Part shown: positions 44,536 through 53,274 of the stretch, one piece after another | How positions within the stretch are numbered: position 1 is the stretch's first letter | Layout of the letters: every line of letters starts with the position of its first letter | Assembly (NCBI GenBank): GCA_002427105.1 | Contig: DIPM01000035.1 | Span: forward strand, 1 to 64,000 | Source of the DNA: Marinilabiliaceae bacterium UBA5488 | Lineage (GTDB): Bacteria; Bacteroidota; Bacteroidia; Bacteroidales; Marinilabiliaceae | Reading direction: 5' to 3' | DNA length: 64,000 nucleotides | Translations under genes and position numbers: made by a program | The notes under the pieces: generated by a model | Database searches by the model: none | The model's input: only the letters and a program-made list of their open reading frames with translations | Told to the model about the DNA's origin: nothing

Positions 44536-44597
44536 CCCCTCCGCCCTCCGCCCTTTCCCCTTTGCTCTCTGCTCTTTGCCCTTTCCCCTCCGCCCTA
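44536..44597. repeat. Polypyrimidine word repeat after the tetR gene
   Basis: The strand reads as repeated cctccgccct / ctttcccctttgctc / tctgctctttgcc words, almost all C and T. Its purine complement would lie in the template strand. Same phrase-like style as other spacers in the window. Confidence 0.5.
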
Positions 44598-44653
44598 ACA
44601 CGACCGTTAACAAACAAACTATTTACGGATGAAATTATTATAGAAGAAATTAT

Positions 44654-46147
44654 ATGAGAAGAGTTCTGTTCATTCTGTTTTTTTTGCAGGCTTTAGTTTG
44701 GCTTAACGCCCAACAGAGAGAGGTCCCGCTGACGTTCGACGATGCATTGCAAACTGCATTGTCCAATAATGAGAAAGTTAAGCAGGCGGTGTTGCAGCAG
44801 CGCCAGGCCGAAGCCGAGATGGATGCGGTCCGGACGCTCCGTCTTCCGCAGGTTTCGCTTAGCGCGAACTATGTGATGCTGTCGGACGATATAACAATTG
44901 ATATGCATGGAGTAAAGGACGCCATAACGCCGCTTTACAGCGCCCTGGCGCAGTACGGCACTTTTAGCGGTGTGGTGAATCCCGATCCGGCCACGTCGGG
45001 AGTCATGCCTGTTTTGCCCGACGATGTTTCAACCCGTATAGTAAGGGAGCAGCTTGCCGACGGTCTGGTACAGGTTGAGAACGGCGAGTGGGATAAGCTG
45101 ATCCAGAAGAAGCAGTTCGGATTTGTATCTGCCGGCTTTACATGGCCGCTGTTTACAGGGGGGAAGATAAACGCCGCAAACAGGGCGGCTAAGATCCGTT
45201 TAAGCGAAGCTGTACAGGTAGAGCGTCAAAAAGCGGGTGAGCTGATGTCGGAAGTTGTTGAGAGATATTTTGGACTGGCGCTGGCCGTCGAGGCAGGGCA
45301 GGTGAGGTTAGAAGTGCTTGAGGCTATGGAGTCACACCTCTCCGACGCCGAAAAGATGTATGCCGAAGGGATGATTGCAAAGGCAGAACTTCTGCACGCA
45401 AGGGTGTATCATGCCGAAGCCGAAAGGGAGTACAAAATGGCAATGCGTCAACTAGAGGTGATCAATAAATCGCTGGGTAATAGTCTGGCGGACAGCGCCG
45501 GCGTCCGGTATCTTCCGGTTACCGCCCTCTTTTACAACGAGTATGTTGAACCGGCCGACTATTTTCGATTACAGTCGATAGAGAACAATGCGCTGTTGAA
45601 ACAGGTGAGCGCAAAGCAAAGTCTGGCCGGTCAGGCCGCAAAGGCCGAGCGCTCGGGCATGCTGCCCGCCGTAGCTGCTTTTGGAACTTATAACATCGCA
45701 AATATCGACTTAACGCCAAGCATGTCCGATTATGCCGCGGGCATTACACTTAGCTGGAAAATATTCGGTGGCGCCTCTGCACGTCACAAATACCGGTCGG
45801 CCATCCTGGCCGGGGAGCAGATCGATCAGGTGTGGAGCAAGGCGGTACGCGATGTAGAGATGGGAATTGAGAAGTATCATCAGGAGTTGCAGATGCTGGT
45901 TGAGCAGCTGAATGAGTTAGAGAGCGCCGCATCCTTTGCAGACGAGTATTACCGGGTGCGTATGGAGGCCTTTAACGAGGGAATGGCATCGAGCAGCGAT
46001 GTGACCGATGCCTCTCTGGCGGTAGCCAAAGTGCGTGTTGAACGGCTCCGGGCTATATACAACTATGATGTAACGCTTGCACGGCTTCTGGAGCTGGCCG
46101 GTATTCCGGAGTATTTCAACAGCTATATGGCCGGCGGTAAGCTTTGA
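44654..46147 (+). CDS. TolC-family outer-membrane efflux protein
   Basis: A 497-residue protein with signal peptide (MRRVLFILFFLQALVWLNAQ) and two outer-membrane-efflux repeats rich in coiled-coil helices (LQTALSNNEKVKQAVLQQRQ in the first). TolC-type trimers form the channel through outer membrane and periplasm. It is followed with no gap by the membrane-fusion-protein gene. Confidence 0.9.
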   Translation: MRRVLFILFFLQALVWLNAQQREVPLTFDDALQTALSNNEKVKQAVLQQRQAEAEMDAVRTLRLPQVSLSANYVMLSDDITIDMHGVKDAITPLYSALAQYGTFSGVVNPDPATSGVMPVLPDDVSTRIVREQLADGLVQVENGEWDKLIQKKQFGFVSAGFTWPLFTGGKINAANRAAKIRLSEAVQVERQKAGELMSEVVERYFGLALAVEAGQVRLEVLEAMESHLSDAEKMYAEGMIAKAELLHARVYHAEAEREYKMAMRQLEVINKSLGNSLADSAGVRYLPVTALFYNEYVEPADYFRLQSIENNALLKQVSAKQSLAGQAAKAERSGMLPAVAAFGTYNIANIDLTPSMSDYAAGITLSWKIFGGASARHKYRSAILAGEQIDQVWSKAVRDVEMGIEKYHQELQMLVEQLNELESAASFADEYYRVRMEAFNEGMASSSDVTDASLAVAKVRVERLRAIYNYDVTLARLLELAGIPEYFNSYMAGGKL

Positions 46148-46186
46148 GTGTCCGTTTTTTATCCGAAATCAGAAACAGTAGAAATA

Positions 46187-47203
46187 ATGAAACAGAAAAG
46201 TGCAATAATAGTTGGTGCGGTTGTCTCGGCGCTGCTGATCTTTCTAATTTACACCACGTGGCTGCTGGCGCGCCGTGTGCCGATCGAGATACAGGGTGAA
46301 GCAGAGGCCAGGCAGGTGAAAGTATCGTCGAAGGTTACCGGCCGGATCGACTCAATGGGTGTTTACCGCGGTCAGACCGTTATCAAGGGTGATTTCCTCT
46401 TCTCCATCAGTAGTCCGGAAGTTGAAGCGAAGATGAGCCAGGCCATGGCGGTGAAATCAGCCGCCGAAGCGCAGCAGCTAAAAGCTGTAAGCGGCGCTCA
46501 GAAAGAGGATATTCAGGCTGCCTATAACAGCTATCTGAAGGCTGTCGCCGCGTTGGAGTTTGCCGGTAAGAGCCATGCACGCATTAAAAACCTCTACGAA
46601 AGCGGTGTGGTCCCTGAGCACAAGCTCGATGAGACGGAGATGCAGCTGAGAGTGGCCCGGGAGACCGCCGGGGCGGCATCGGCGTTATGGGAGAAGGCGA
46701 AGGGAGGCGCCCGCAGTGAGGACAAGGATGCGGCAGGCGCAATGGTTAAGCAGGCTGAGGCGGTGATAGCCGAGATCAGCTCGTATGTGAACGAGACCCT
46801 TGCGGTTGCTCCTATTTCGGGTGAAGTGGCAAATATCCTGTCGGAAGAGGGTGAGCTCACACCTGCCGGTTTTCCGGTTATCACACTGGTCGATCTGGAG
46901 GATGTTTGGGTTGTTTTTAATATTCGTGAGGATCTGCTTGCAGGTATTGAGAAGGGGGCGCGGTTCGAGGCCCGCTTTCCTGCCTTAGCTGTGGAGAGGG
47001 TGTTGCTTGAGGTTACCTATATCAGCGTTATGGGCGATTTTGCCACATGGAATGCCACTAAGGCATCGGGCGATTTTGATATGAAGACCTTTGAGGTCCA
47101 TGCGCGTCCGGTAGGCAGGGTTGATGGTCTGCGTCCCGGTATGAGCGCATTGGTCGATTGGGATAAGATAGCTGATATGCGTAAAAAAGAGGGATCTAAA
47201 TGA
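46187..47203 (+). CDS. HlyD-family membrane fusion protein
   Basis: About 338 residues with one N-terminal membrane helix (SAIIVGAVVSALLIFLIYTT), a biotinyl-lipoyl-like domain (RQVKVSSKVTGRIDSMGVYRG), an alpha-helical hairpin and the second half lipoyl/beta-barrel (VAPISGEVANILSEEGELTP). The frame opens with GTG at 46148, but ATG 46187 (MKQKSAIIVG) precedes the helix directly and is preferred. Overlaps the next gene by 4 bases (ATGA). Confidence 0.9.
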   Translation: MKQKSAIIVGAVVSALLIFLIYTTWLLARRVPIEIQGEAEARQVKVSSKVTGRIDSMGVYRGQTVIKGDFLFSISSPEVEAKMSQAMAVKSAAEAQQLKAVSGAQKEDIQAAYNSYLKAVAALEFAGKSHARIKNLYESGVVPEHKLDETEMQLRVARETAGAASALWEKAKGGARSEDKDAAGAMVKQAEAVIAEISSYVNETLAVAPISGEVANILSEEGELTPAGFPVITLVDLEDVWVVFNIREDLLAGIEKGARFEARFPALAVERVLLEVTYISVMGDFATWNATKASGDFDMKTFEVHARPVGRVDGLRPGMSALVDWDKIADMRKKEGSK

Positions 47204-48393
47204 TAAGATGGAGAATACCGGAGTGGGGCCGCGCCGTTTTCAGGGTGCTGCGGCGGGAGGTAAGCCGCTTTGCCGGCAATAAGGTCTATCTCTTTGTATC
47301 GCTTACAGGACCGCTGCTCTCTTTTGTTCTGGTGGTGAACATCTTTATTGCCGGAGTTCCGTCGGGTCTGCCCGTGGCCGTTGTTGACAGTGATAACACT
47401 TCTGTGTCGCGGCAGCTTGTGAGGATGGTCGATGCCACCCGCACAGTGCGCGTGTATTGCAAATTGTCTTCGTTACATGAGGGTAATGAGGCAGTGTTAC
47501 GCGGTGATGCTCAGGCGGTCCTCCATATACCTGCCGGTTTTGGTAAATCGGTGATGAAAAGTGAAGGCTCCGGGGTGGTACTCTACATAAACAACACAAA
47601 TGTACTGAACGGCGGATTGTTGCAGAGCGCGGTTTTATCGGCGGTCTCAACCTATTCAACCGGTGTTAAGCTGCAGATAGCCATGAAAGGCGGCTCTGCG
47701 CCTGAACAGGCGCTTGAGCAGGTATATCCTCTCCGTCTCGACACCCACGAGCTTTTTAACCCCTATATCAACTACTCCTACTTCTTATCATCAGCACTTA
47801 TGCCGCTGCTGATAGCACTCTTCACCCTGTTGGGCGCTATCTATGCTATAGGGATAGAGATACGCGAGGGTACGTCGGACGGGTGGATGAAGGCGGCCAA
47901 CGGCTCCATTATGGTAGCGCTGACGGGAAAGCTGGTTCCATACACACTGCTGATGTTAGTCAACGTAGGTGTTATGCACTATATTTTAGCTAATTATATA
48001 GGGTTTCCGATGAAAGGGTGGTGGGGTTCGACAATGGCAGCACAGGTACTTATGATCATTGCGTATCAGATGGTGGCGGTGGTTCTTGTTGCCCTTACGG
48101 CAAATACCCGGCTGTCGCTTTCGCTTGCCAGCGCATACTCTATGATGGCGTTTACATATTCGGGACTGACATTTCCGGTGTTGGGAATGCCTCTAATTGC
48201 GAGGATTATCGCTTATATCTTCCCCTTTTATCACTGGATGAGGGTATTTATGGGACAGAGCCTGCGGAATGAACCGCTGGCAACTGCAGTGGGACCGATG
48301 CTGGGACTGATAGCATTCATAATTATCGGTATCCTGTTTTTTCCGCGACTGAACTATGTGCTCTCCGAGCCCCGGTTTCAGCATCGCACTTAG
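47200..48393 (+). CDS. ABC-2 type permease (first of two)
   Basis: A 397-residue membrane protein: N-terminal helix, a large periplasmic loop (about 50-180, ending around NPYINYSYFLS), then five C-terminal helices. This is the YhhJ/YhiH-like ABC-2 membrane architecture, with VAVVDSDNTSVSRQLVRMVD in the loop. It should pair with the next gene to form the inner-membrane part of the exporter. No ATPase gene lies in the operon. Confidence 0.85.
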   Translation: MIRWRIPEWGRAVFRVLRREVSRFAGNKVYLFVSLTGPLLSFVLVVNIFIAGVPSGLPVAVVDSDNTSVSRQLVRMVDATRTVRVYCKLSSLHEGNEAVLRGDAQAVLHIPAGFGKSVMKSEGSGVVLYINNTNVLNGGLLQSAVLSAVSTYSTGVKLQIAMKGGSAPEQALEQVYPLRLDTHELFNPYINYSYFLSSALMPLLIALFTLLGAIYAIGIEIREGTSDGWMKAANGSIMVALTGKLVPYTLLMLVNVGVMHYILANYIGFPMKGWWGSTMAAQVLMIIAYQMVAVVLVALTANTRLSLSLASAYSMMAFTYSGLTFPVLGMPLIARIIAYIFPFYHWMRVFMGQSLRNEPLATAVGPMLGLIAFIIIGILFFPRLNYVLSEPRFQHRT

Positions 48394-48424
48394 GGATAAT
48401 ACGGGCGAAATTAAACAAACAGAT

Positions 48425-49621
48425 ATGAGTAACTATATAAAAACAGGGCTGATACTTACCATGCAGGCTTTTAAAGATGAGCTGCGCGCCATCTTTAAAG
48501 ACACCGGCGCGCTGCTTATCCTGTTTCTGGCTCTGATCATCTATCCGGTTATTTACGGTATAGCTTATAAGAAGGAGGTTCTGCGCGAATTGCCGGTTGC
48601 GGTTGTCGATCTGGATCGCACATCTTCAGGCAGGTTGCTGATGCGTATGATCGATGCTACCGAGGAGATGCATGTAGTGAGCCGTCCCGCGTCTATGGCC
48701 GAGGCTGAGCAGCTCTTCTACCGGTCGGAGGTAAACGGGGTGATACTGATCCCTTCCGGTTTTGAAAGATCGTTGATGAAGGGAGAACAGGCTACTGTGA
48801 GCATTTACAGTGATGCCGGCTACTTCCTTATGTATAAGCAGACGCTGTCGGGGACTATGCAATCGGCCGGCTTCTTTGGCGCCGGGGTAGAGATAAAGCG
48901 ATATATGGCAAAGGGGTACACTCCTGAACAGGCCTTTGTGATGCGTGACCCGGTAAGTCTGAAAGCAGTTACACTCTATAATCCCTCAGGCGGCTACAAC
49001 ACATTTATAATGCCAGGACTCCTGATAGTTCTTGTTCAGCAAACTCTCCTGATCGGTATCGGTCTGCTCGGCGGAACCGGTAAAGAGCAGGGGAGGGCAA
49101 AATTTGCAGTCCCGCGCTCTCTGAAGCCGGGGGGTGTTGTTCCTGTTGTAGCGGGAAAGGCGGGCGCCTACTTTGCGCTCTACACGGTAAATATTATTAT
49201 CACACAGGTTTGGGTCTATCACTGGTTTAACCTGCCCCATTTAACACATCTGACGCCCGCGCTGGCGCTGGCAGTTCCCTTTTTGCTGGCGGTAATATTT
49301 CTGGGATTGGCTCTCTCTACGCTTTTTGCCCGGCGGGAACACTCCATTCTTTTTGTTGTCTTTTTGTCGCCCATAGTTCTGTTCCTTACCGGACTCTCAT
49401 GGCCGACGGCTGCTATTCCTTCGTGGCTTAACGCGATGGCTCATATTCTCCCTACAACGGTTATGGTTCCTGCATGGCTGCGTGTTCGTACCATGGGAGC
49501 GGAGCTGCGCCATATTGAGGGTGATGTTGTTTTTCTTATCGTACAGGCTGTGATCTATTTTGCCCTGGCAGTTGCATTCTACTACCGTGCATCGCGCAAA
49601 AACAGGATGGACAGTAAGTAG
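48425..49621 (+). CDS. ABC-2 type permease (second of two)
   Basis: About 398 residues with the same layout as its upstream neighbour: AVVDLDRTSSGRLLMRMIDA in the periplasmic loop, then five helices. The two proteins are clear paralogues. The frame starts at 48356 inside the preceding gene; ATG 48425 (MSNYIKTGLILTMQ) is the likely start. A bidirectional terminator follows. Confidence 0.85.
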   Translation: MSNYIKTGLILTMQAFKDELRAIFKDTGALLILFLALIIYPVIYGIAYKKEVLRELPVAVVDLDRTSSGRLLMRMIDATEEMHVVSRPASMAEAEQLFYRSEVNGVILIPSGFERSLMKGEQATVSIYSDAGYFLMYKQTLSGTMQSAGFFGAGVEIKRYMAKGYTPEQAFVMRDPVSLKAVTLYNPSGGYNTFIMPGLLIVLVQQTLLIGIGLLGGTGKEQGRAKFAVPRSLKPGGVVPVVAGKAGAYFALYTVNIIITQVWVYHWFNLPHLTHLTPALALAVPFLLAVIFLGLALSTLFARREHSILFVVFLSPIVLFLTGLSWPTAAIPSWLNAMAHILPTTVMVPAWLRVRTMGAELRHIEGDVVFLIVQAVIYFALAVAFYYRASRKNRMDSK

Positions 49622-49640
49622 TGTGACCGCCCTGCGGAAA

Positions 49641-49676
49641 AATAAAAGGCTGCCCGTTGCCGGACAGCCTTTTATT
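49641..49676. terminator. Bidirectional terminator between the efflux operon and exbD
   Basis: AATAAAAGGCTG, a 12-base loop region, CAGCCTTTTATT: twelve pairs with A-rich and T-rich flanks on both sides. Serves the plus-strand operon ending at 49621 and the minus-strand exbB cluster ending at 49693. Confidence 0.82.
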
Positions 49677-49692
49677 GTATAGCGGGTGAGAC

Positions 49693-50184
49693 CTAATATC
49701 TGCCGCTACTTGATGCGGTGTAATCACCTTTACGTGCAGAATAACTGATCTTCAGCGCCTGTGCTTCACGCAGAGCCTGCTTTACATCTGTTATTATGCC
49801 CATAGGACAATCATAGTCAGCCTTAATAGACACGGTCATCAATGGACGATCGTTCTCTTTCATTGACTCACGCTCCTGAACAATATAACTCTGTATATCA
49901 TTAACGGTAGCAAACTGGTCGTTGAGCTGAAGACGAGGCTCCGTACCATAACGAGTCTGGAAAGACTGTTGTGGCACTCCTACGAAGATATAGGTTACCA
50001 GAGTCTTCTTTTCAAGCTTTGTTACTTCCGTTGCTTCAGGATTCCTTACTCGTACTTTAAGGTCTTCATCCCTCATGGATGTACTAACCATAAAGAAGAA
50101 AAGAAGCATAAATACGATATCGGGCAGTGATGAGGTGCTGAGTGCAGGCATCCCCCTTTTTTTATCTTTTTGAAATTTGCTCAT
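49693..50184 (-). CDS. exbD: ExbD/TolR-family protein (second)
   Basis: A 163-residue proton-channel partner with one N-terminal membrane helix carrying D22 (STSSLPDIVFMLLFFFMV), the proton-conducting Asp, and a periplasmic domain. The second of two adjacent ExbD genes, 2 bases after the first. Together with ExbB it energises TonB-dependent transport or surface motility machinery. Confidence 0.9.
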   Translation of the reverse strand: MSKFQKDKKRGMPALSTSSLPDIVFMLLFFFMVSTSMRDEDLKVRVRNPEATEVTKLEKKTLVTYIFVGVPQQSFQTRYGTEPRLQLNDQFATVNDIQSYIVQERESMKENDRPLMTVSIKADYDCPMGIITDVKQALREAQALKISYSARKGDYTASSSGRY

Positions 50185-50186
50185 AT

Positions 50187-50777
50187 CTATTTTCCTCCTC
50201 CTACGTTACGCGGTTCGGCTTCCGAAATCCTTTGCGGATATACTGACCTTACTATATCTTGTTCTTCAGTCGAGATGTCATTATAAGGGCTTCCAAAAAC
50301 TCTGATTGATAGTTCATCTCTGAGTTCATTATAAGCTCTCTGCAACTCATTTTGTACTGCCAGATAGGTCTGATACTGTGTATCCCTGTCATTTTGAAGC
50401 GAGATAGTCGCCTTTGGGGTTACTTGTATCACGCCAACAACAGGAAACTCTTTAGCCTCCTTTTCCGGCATTGTTTCCAAATTCAATGGATTAGCAATGA
50501 AATTCTTAGCTGCATCTTTAAGGTCTCTTAATTGCATAGGAGCACCTTCTACAAGCAACTGGTTCTGCGAGTTTATCAACACCTCAAACACGTTACGTTC
50601 ACGTATTGGGGGTGTGTCTTCCTGCAATTCCTTCGGAACAGGGGGAGGGAGCATACGTCCCAGCCCTGTGTCGGTATTCATTGTTGACACCATCATAAAG
50701 AAACAAAGCAGCAGGAAAGCAATATCGGCCATTGATGAGGCATTTACCTCTCCTACTTTTCTTTTTGATTTTGCCAT
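50187..50777 (-). CDS. exbD: ExbD/TolR-family protein (first)
   Basis: A 196-residue ExbD with membrane Asp D18 (NASSMADIAFLLLCFFMM), then a Pro-rich linker and a longer periplasmic domain than its partner. Starts 2 bases after the hypothetical gene upstream. Two unequal ExbDs beside one ExbB is common in Bacteroidota. Confidence 0.9.
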   Translation of the reverse strand: MAKSKRKVGEVNASSMADIAFLLLCFFMMVSTMNTDTGLGRMLPPPVPKELQEDTPPIRERNVFEVLINSQNQLLVEGAPMQLRDLKDAAKNFIANPLNLETMPEKEAKEFPVVGVIQVTPKATISLQNDRDTQYQTYLAVQNELQRAYNELRDELSIRVFGSPYNDISTEEQDIVRSVYPQRISEAEPRNVGGGK

Positions 50778-50779
50778 TT

Positions 50780-51235
50780 TTACTTGTTTTTTATAAGAGA
50801 GTTCCTAATCTCTAATCCAATTATCAATACTACTGCAACTATTCCAAGGATATAGAAAGTGTAAAGACCTGTATCTGTCAGTTTTAACATAGAAGGAGAA
50901 TTATCAGTTCCTTCATATCCGGGGATAGTCAGGATAGACCCATCTGCTCCTAAATAAGAAAGACCAATAATCGCAGCTATCAGGATAAAAGAAAAAATTG
51001 ACTTTTTCGATTTACCCGGGTTGGCGATAATGTTTATAATCTCCAGTATCAAGGTCAATGCTGTACAAAGAATCAAGACTCCATAGGTGTAGAATAGTAT
51101 TGAATCAAGATATATTGGTGTTTGAAGAGTAGCTCCTTCAACATCTCCTCCAAACATTATTACTACAGTTAAAACAACCGCTGCAGCAAAAAGTATCCAG
51201 AGGATTGGAGTAGTTATTTTTGATATATTCTTCAT
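50780..51235 (-). CDS. Four-helix membrane protein of the exbB cluster
   Basis: A 151-residue membrane protein with four helices (about 9-28, 45-68, 80-97 and 127-146). It is found between ExbB and ExbD in many Bacteroidota but has no assigned function. Its fixed place suggests a role in assembling or tuning the proton channel (inference). Confidence 0.72.
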   Translation of the reverse strand: MKNISKITTPILWILFAAAVVLTVVIMFGGDVEGATLQTPIYLDSILFYTYGVLILCTALTLILEIINIIANPGKSKKSIFSFILIAAIIGLSYLGADGSILTIPGYEGTDNSPSMLKLTDTGLYTFYILGIVAVVLIIGLEIRNSLIKNK

Positions 51236-51245
51236 TTTTAAATAA

Positions 51246-52061
51246 TTAATTTTTCATATTATACTTTACAAGTATATCCAATAAAGAGATGGATGAATCT
51301 TCCATATCGCCTACGATCCCTTCCACTTTATTAATCAAGTAGTTGAAAAATACTTGAAGAATCATAGCTACAATCAAACCAAATACTGTTGTAATCAAGG
51401 CTACTTTAATACCACCTGCCACAGCTGCCGGAGAAATATCTCCCATAATTTGAATCTGGTCAAAAGCCATAATCATACCTACTACTGTTCCAAGGAAACC
51501 CATTGATGGAGCCAAAGCGATAAACAAAGAAATCCAGGTAAATCCTTTTTCTAAAAGACCCATTTGAACTGAGCCGTAAGATACGATTGACTTCTCTACT
51601 ACATCAACGCCTTCATCCCAACGCATTAGTCCTTGATAGAAAATAGATGCGATAGGGCCGCGGGTGTTGCGACATACTTCCTTGGCAGCTTCAATGCCAC
51701 CTTCGCTAAGCGCGTTCTCCAGGTTTTGAAGTAATTTCTTTGAATTGATGGAAGAAAGGTTTAGATAAATAATCCTTTCGATACAGATAGCCAAACCTAA
51801 TATTAAGAATATCAGAATAGGCATCATCCACGACACACCACCCTCAACGAATTTAATCTTCAACTGTTTGTGTAGTCCTCCTTGTTCGGGCGCAGCTGCT
51901 TGTTCAGTAACTACAGCCGGAACTGCTTCAAGAACCTCTTCTACAGCTGCCTCTTCTACAACTGCCTCGGTCTCTGCTTCAATACTTTCCTGTGAGTAAA
52001 GAGTTGATGCACCAAAAGTAAGCATCCCGAATACTGCTAAAAATGCAAAAAGCTTTTTCAT
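51246..52061 (-). CDS. exbB: MotA/TolQ/ExbB proton channel protein
   Basis: A 271-residue protein with signal peptide, an acidic Ala/Glu-rich stretch (about 25-55), and the MotA/TolQ/ExbB domain (membrane helices about 80-100, 173-195 and 214-236: IALAPSMGFLGTVVGMIMAF, AGGIKVALITTVFGLIVAMI). Forms the pentameric ring around the ExbD helices. First gene of the cluster, with a strong promoter about 105 bases upstream. Confidence 0.92.
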   Translation of the reverse strand: MKKLFAFLAVFGMLTFGASTLYSQESIEAETEAVVEEAAVEEVLEAVPAVVTEQAAAPEQGGLHKQLKIKFVEGGVSWMMPILIFLILGLAICIERIIYLNLSSINSKKLLQNLENALSEGGIEAAKEVCRNTRGPIASIFYQGLMRWDEGVDVVEKSIVSYGSVQMGLLEKGFTWISLFIALAPSMGFLGTVVGMIMAFDQIQIMGDISPAAVAGGIKVALITTVFGLIVAMILQVFFNYLINKVEGIVGDMEDSSISLLDILVKYNMKN

Positions 52062-52165
52062 AATCTGTTCTTAATTTGATTTGATTGGATTGTTAATACT
52101 CAAAATTGTAAACTTCTAATTCTATATTTATGAACGCAATTAAACACAAAAATAATCAATGAAGA

Positions 52166-52197
52166 CAAAAGTATATGTATCATTTGCGAAAAACAAA
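52166..52197 (-). promoter_or_regulatory. Promoter of the exbB-X-exbD-exbD cluster
   Basis: On the minus strand TTTG (52194-52197), a 20-base spacer and TACTTTTG (52166-52173): a full match to the Bacteroidota consensus. Leader of about 97 bases. One of the clearest promoters in the window. Confidence 0.65.
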
Positions 52198-52437
52198 TTT
52201 TTTCTTTCACATTTAACCCTAAAGCTCTGCCGTTTCGCGGATATTGGGAGTTCTAAAAGTTGTTAAAGAATGTTCTTTTTGCTGAGCTCGATGCTTTTCG
52301 TCCGATTTCGACACTTTTGCACAAGTCCAAAACTGCCGCGGGATAGCACTAAAATCAACTACTTGGAGACTTTGCTTTCGGCATGCAAATTACGAAAAAT
52401 CTTTAAATTGCAATAGACTAAATCTATATTTCACTTT
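52198..52437. other. Spacer between exbB promoter and tatD
   Basis: No open frame, tRNA, repeat or hairpin that I could support was found. The stretch is of mixed composition and probably contains only the end of the tatD transcript. Confidence 0.5.
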
Positions 52438-53208
52438 CTATTGTGTCAGTTTGAATAGCTTACAGGCATTGCGCGTGGTGACTTCTGTGATAAGCCCCGG
52501 GCTGACATCAAACAGAGCTGCTAATTTGTCACGTGTATGTACAAGATAGGCCGGTTCGTTACGCTTTCCGCGATACGGCACAGGCGGGAGATAAGGGGCA
52601 TCGGTCTCAAGCATCAGCCTTTCATAACCAATCGATGCCAATATTGTCGGGAGCGTGCTGTTCTTATAGCTTATCGGACCTCCTATGCCTATGTAGAAAT
52701 TGGGCATCTGCTCTATTAGCCGGGCATCTTCCAGACTTCCCGAAAAGCTGTGAAACACGCCTGATAAGCGACTGTCGTAATATTTGTCAATAAGTCTGAA
52801 GATTTCAGGATAGGCTGAGCGGGTGTGTAAAACTACAGGCAGTCCTTTTTCGGCCGACCACTGAAGCTGTATTCGCAGTACCTCCTCCTGTTCTTTTTTA
52901 AAAGTTGTGTCCCAGTACAGATCCATTCCAATTTCACCGATGGCGATAAAGGGTCGCTTGTCCAGGCAGCTTTCAATATATTGAAGCTCTTGTCGGTAAT
53001 TCTCTTTTACCGAGCCCGGGTGAAGTCCAATCATGGCGCTGCAAAGGTCGGGATAAGCAGCCTCGGCCGCAAGCATAGGAGCCACGGAAGTACTGTCAAT
53101 ATTGGGAAGTAATATTTTAGCGAGGCCCGCAGCACGGGCTCTCGCTATTGTCTCATCCCTGTCAGCATCAAACTGCTCTAAGTAGATATGAGAATGTGTA
53201 TCTATCAT
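52438..53208 (-). CDS. tatD: TatD-family metal-dependent DNase
   Basis: A 256-residue metallo-hydrolase. Metal ligands lie in MIDTHSHIYLEQFD (HxH), IAIGEIGMDLYW (Glu), VVLHTRSA (His), GVFHSFSG (His) and LMLETDAPYLPP (Asp). TatD enzymes are 3'-exonucleases of DNA repair or deoxyribonucleases. No nearby partner. Confidence 0.9.
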   Translation of the reverse strand: MIDTHSHIYLEQFDADRDETIARARAAGLAKILLPNIDSTSVAPMLAAEAAYPDLCSAMIGLHPGSVKENYRQELQYIESCLDKRPFIAIGEIGMDLYWDTTFKKEQEEVLRIQLQWSAEKGLPVVLHTRSAYPEIFRLIDKYYDSRLSGVFHSFSGSLEDARLIEQMPNFYIGIGGPISYKNSTLPTILASIGYERLMLETDAPYLPPVPYRGKRNEPAYLVHTRDKLAALFDVSPGLITEVTTRNACKLFKLTQ

Positions 53209-53210
53209 TT

Positions 53211-53273
53211 TTAGAAGTTATAAGTTATGAGTAATAAGTTATAACTTTAAACTTTGAACATCAAACTTCTAAC
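53211..53273. repeat. Intergenic AT-rich phrase repeat before tatD
   Basis: Reiterated words (ttagaagttataagttatg, agtaataagttataac, tttaaactttgaacatc) matching those at 903-968 and 43496-43695. Fills the whole gap between tatD and gdhA. Confidence 0.55.
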
Positions 53274-53274
53274 A

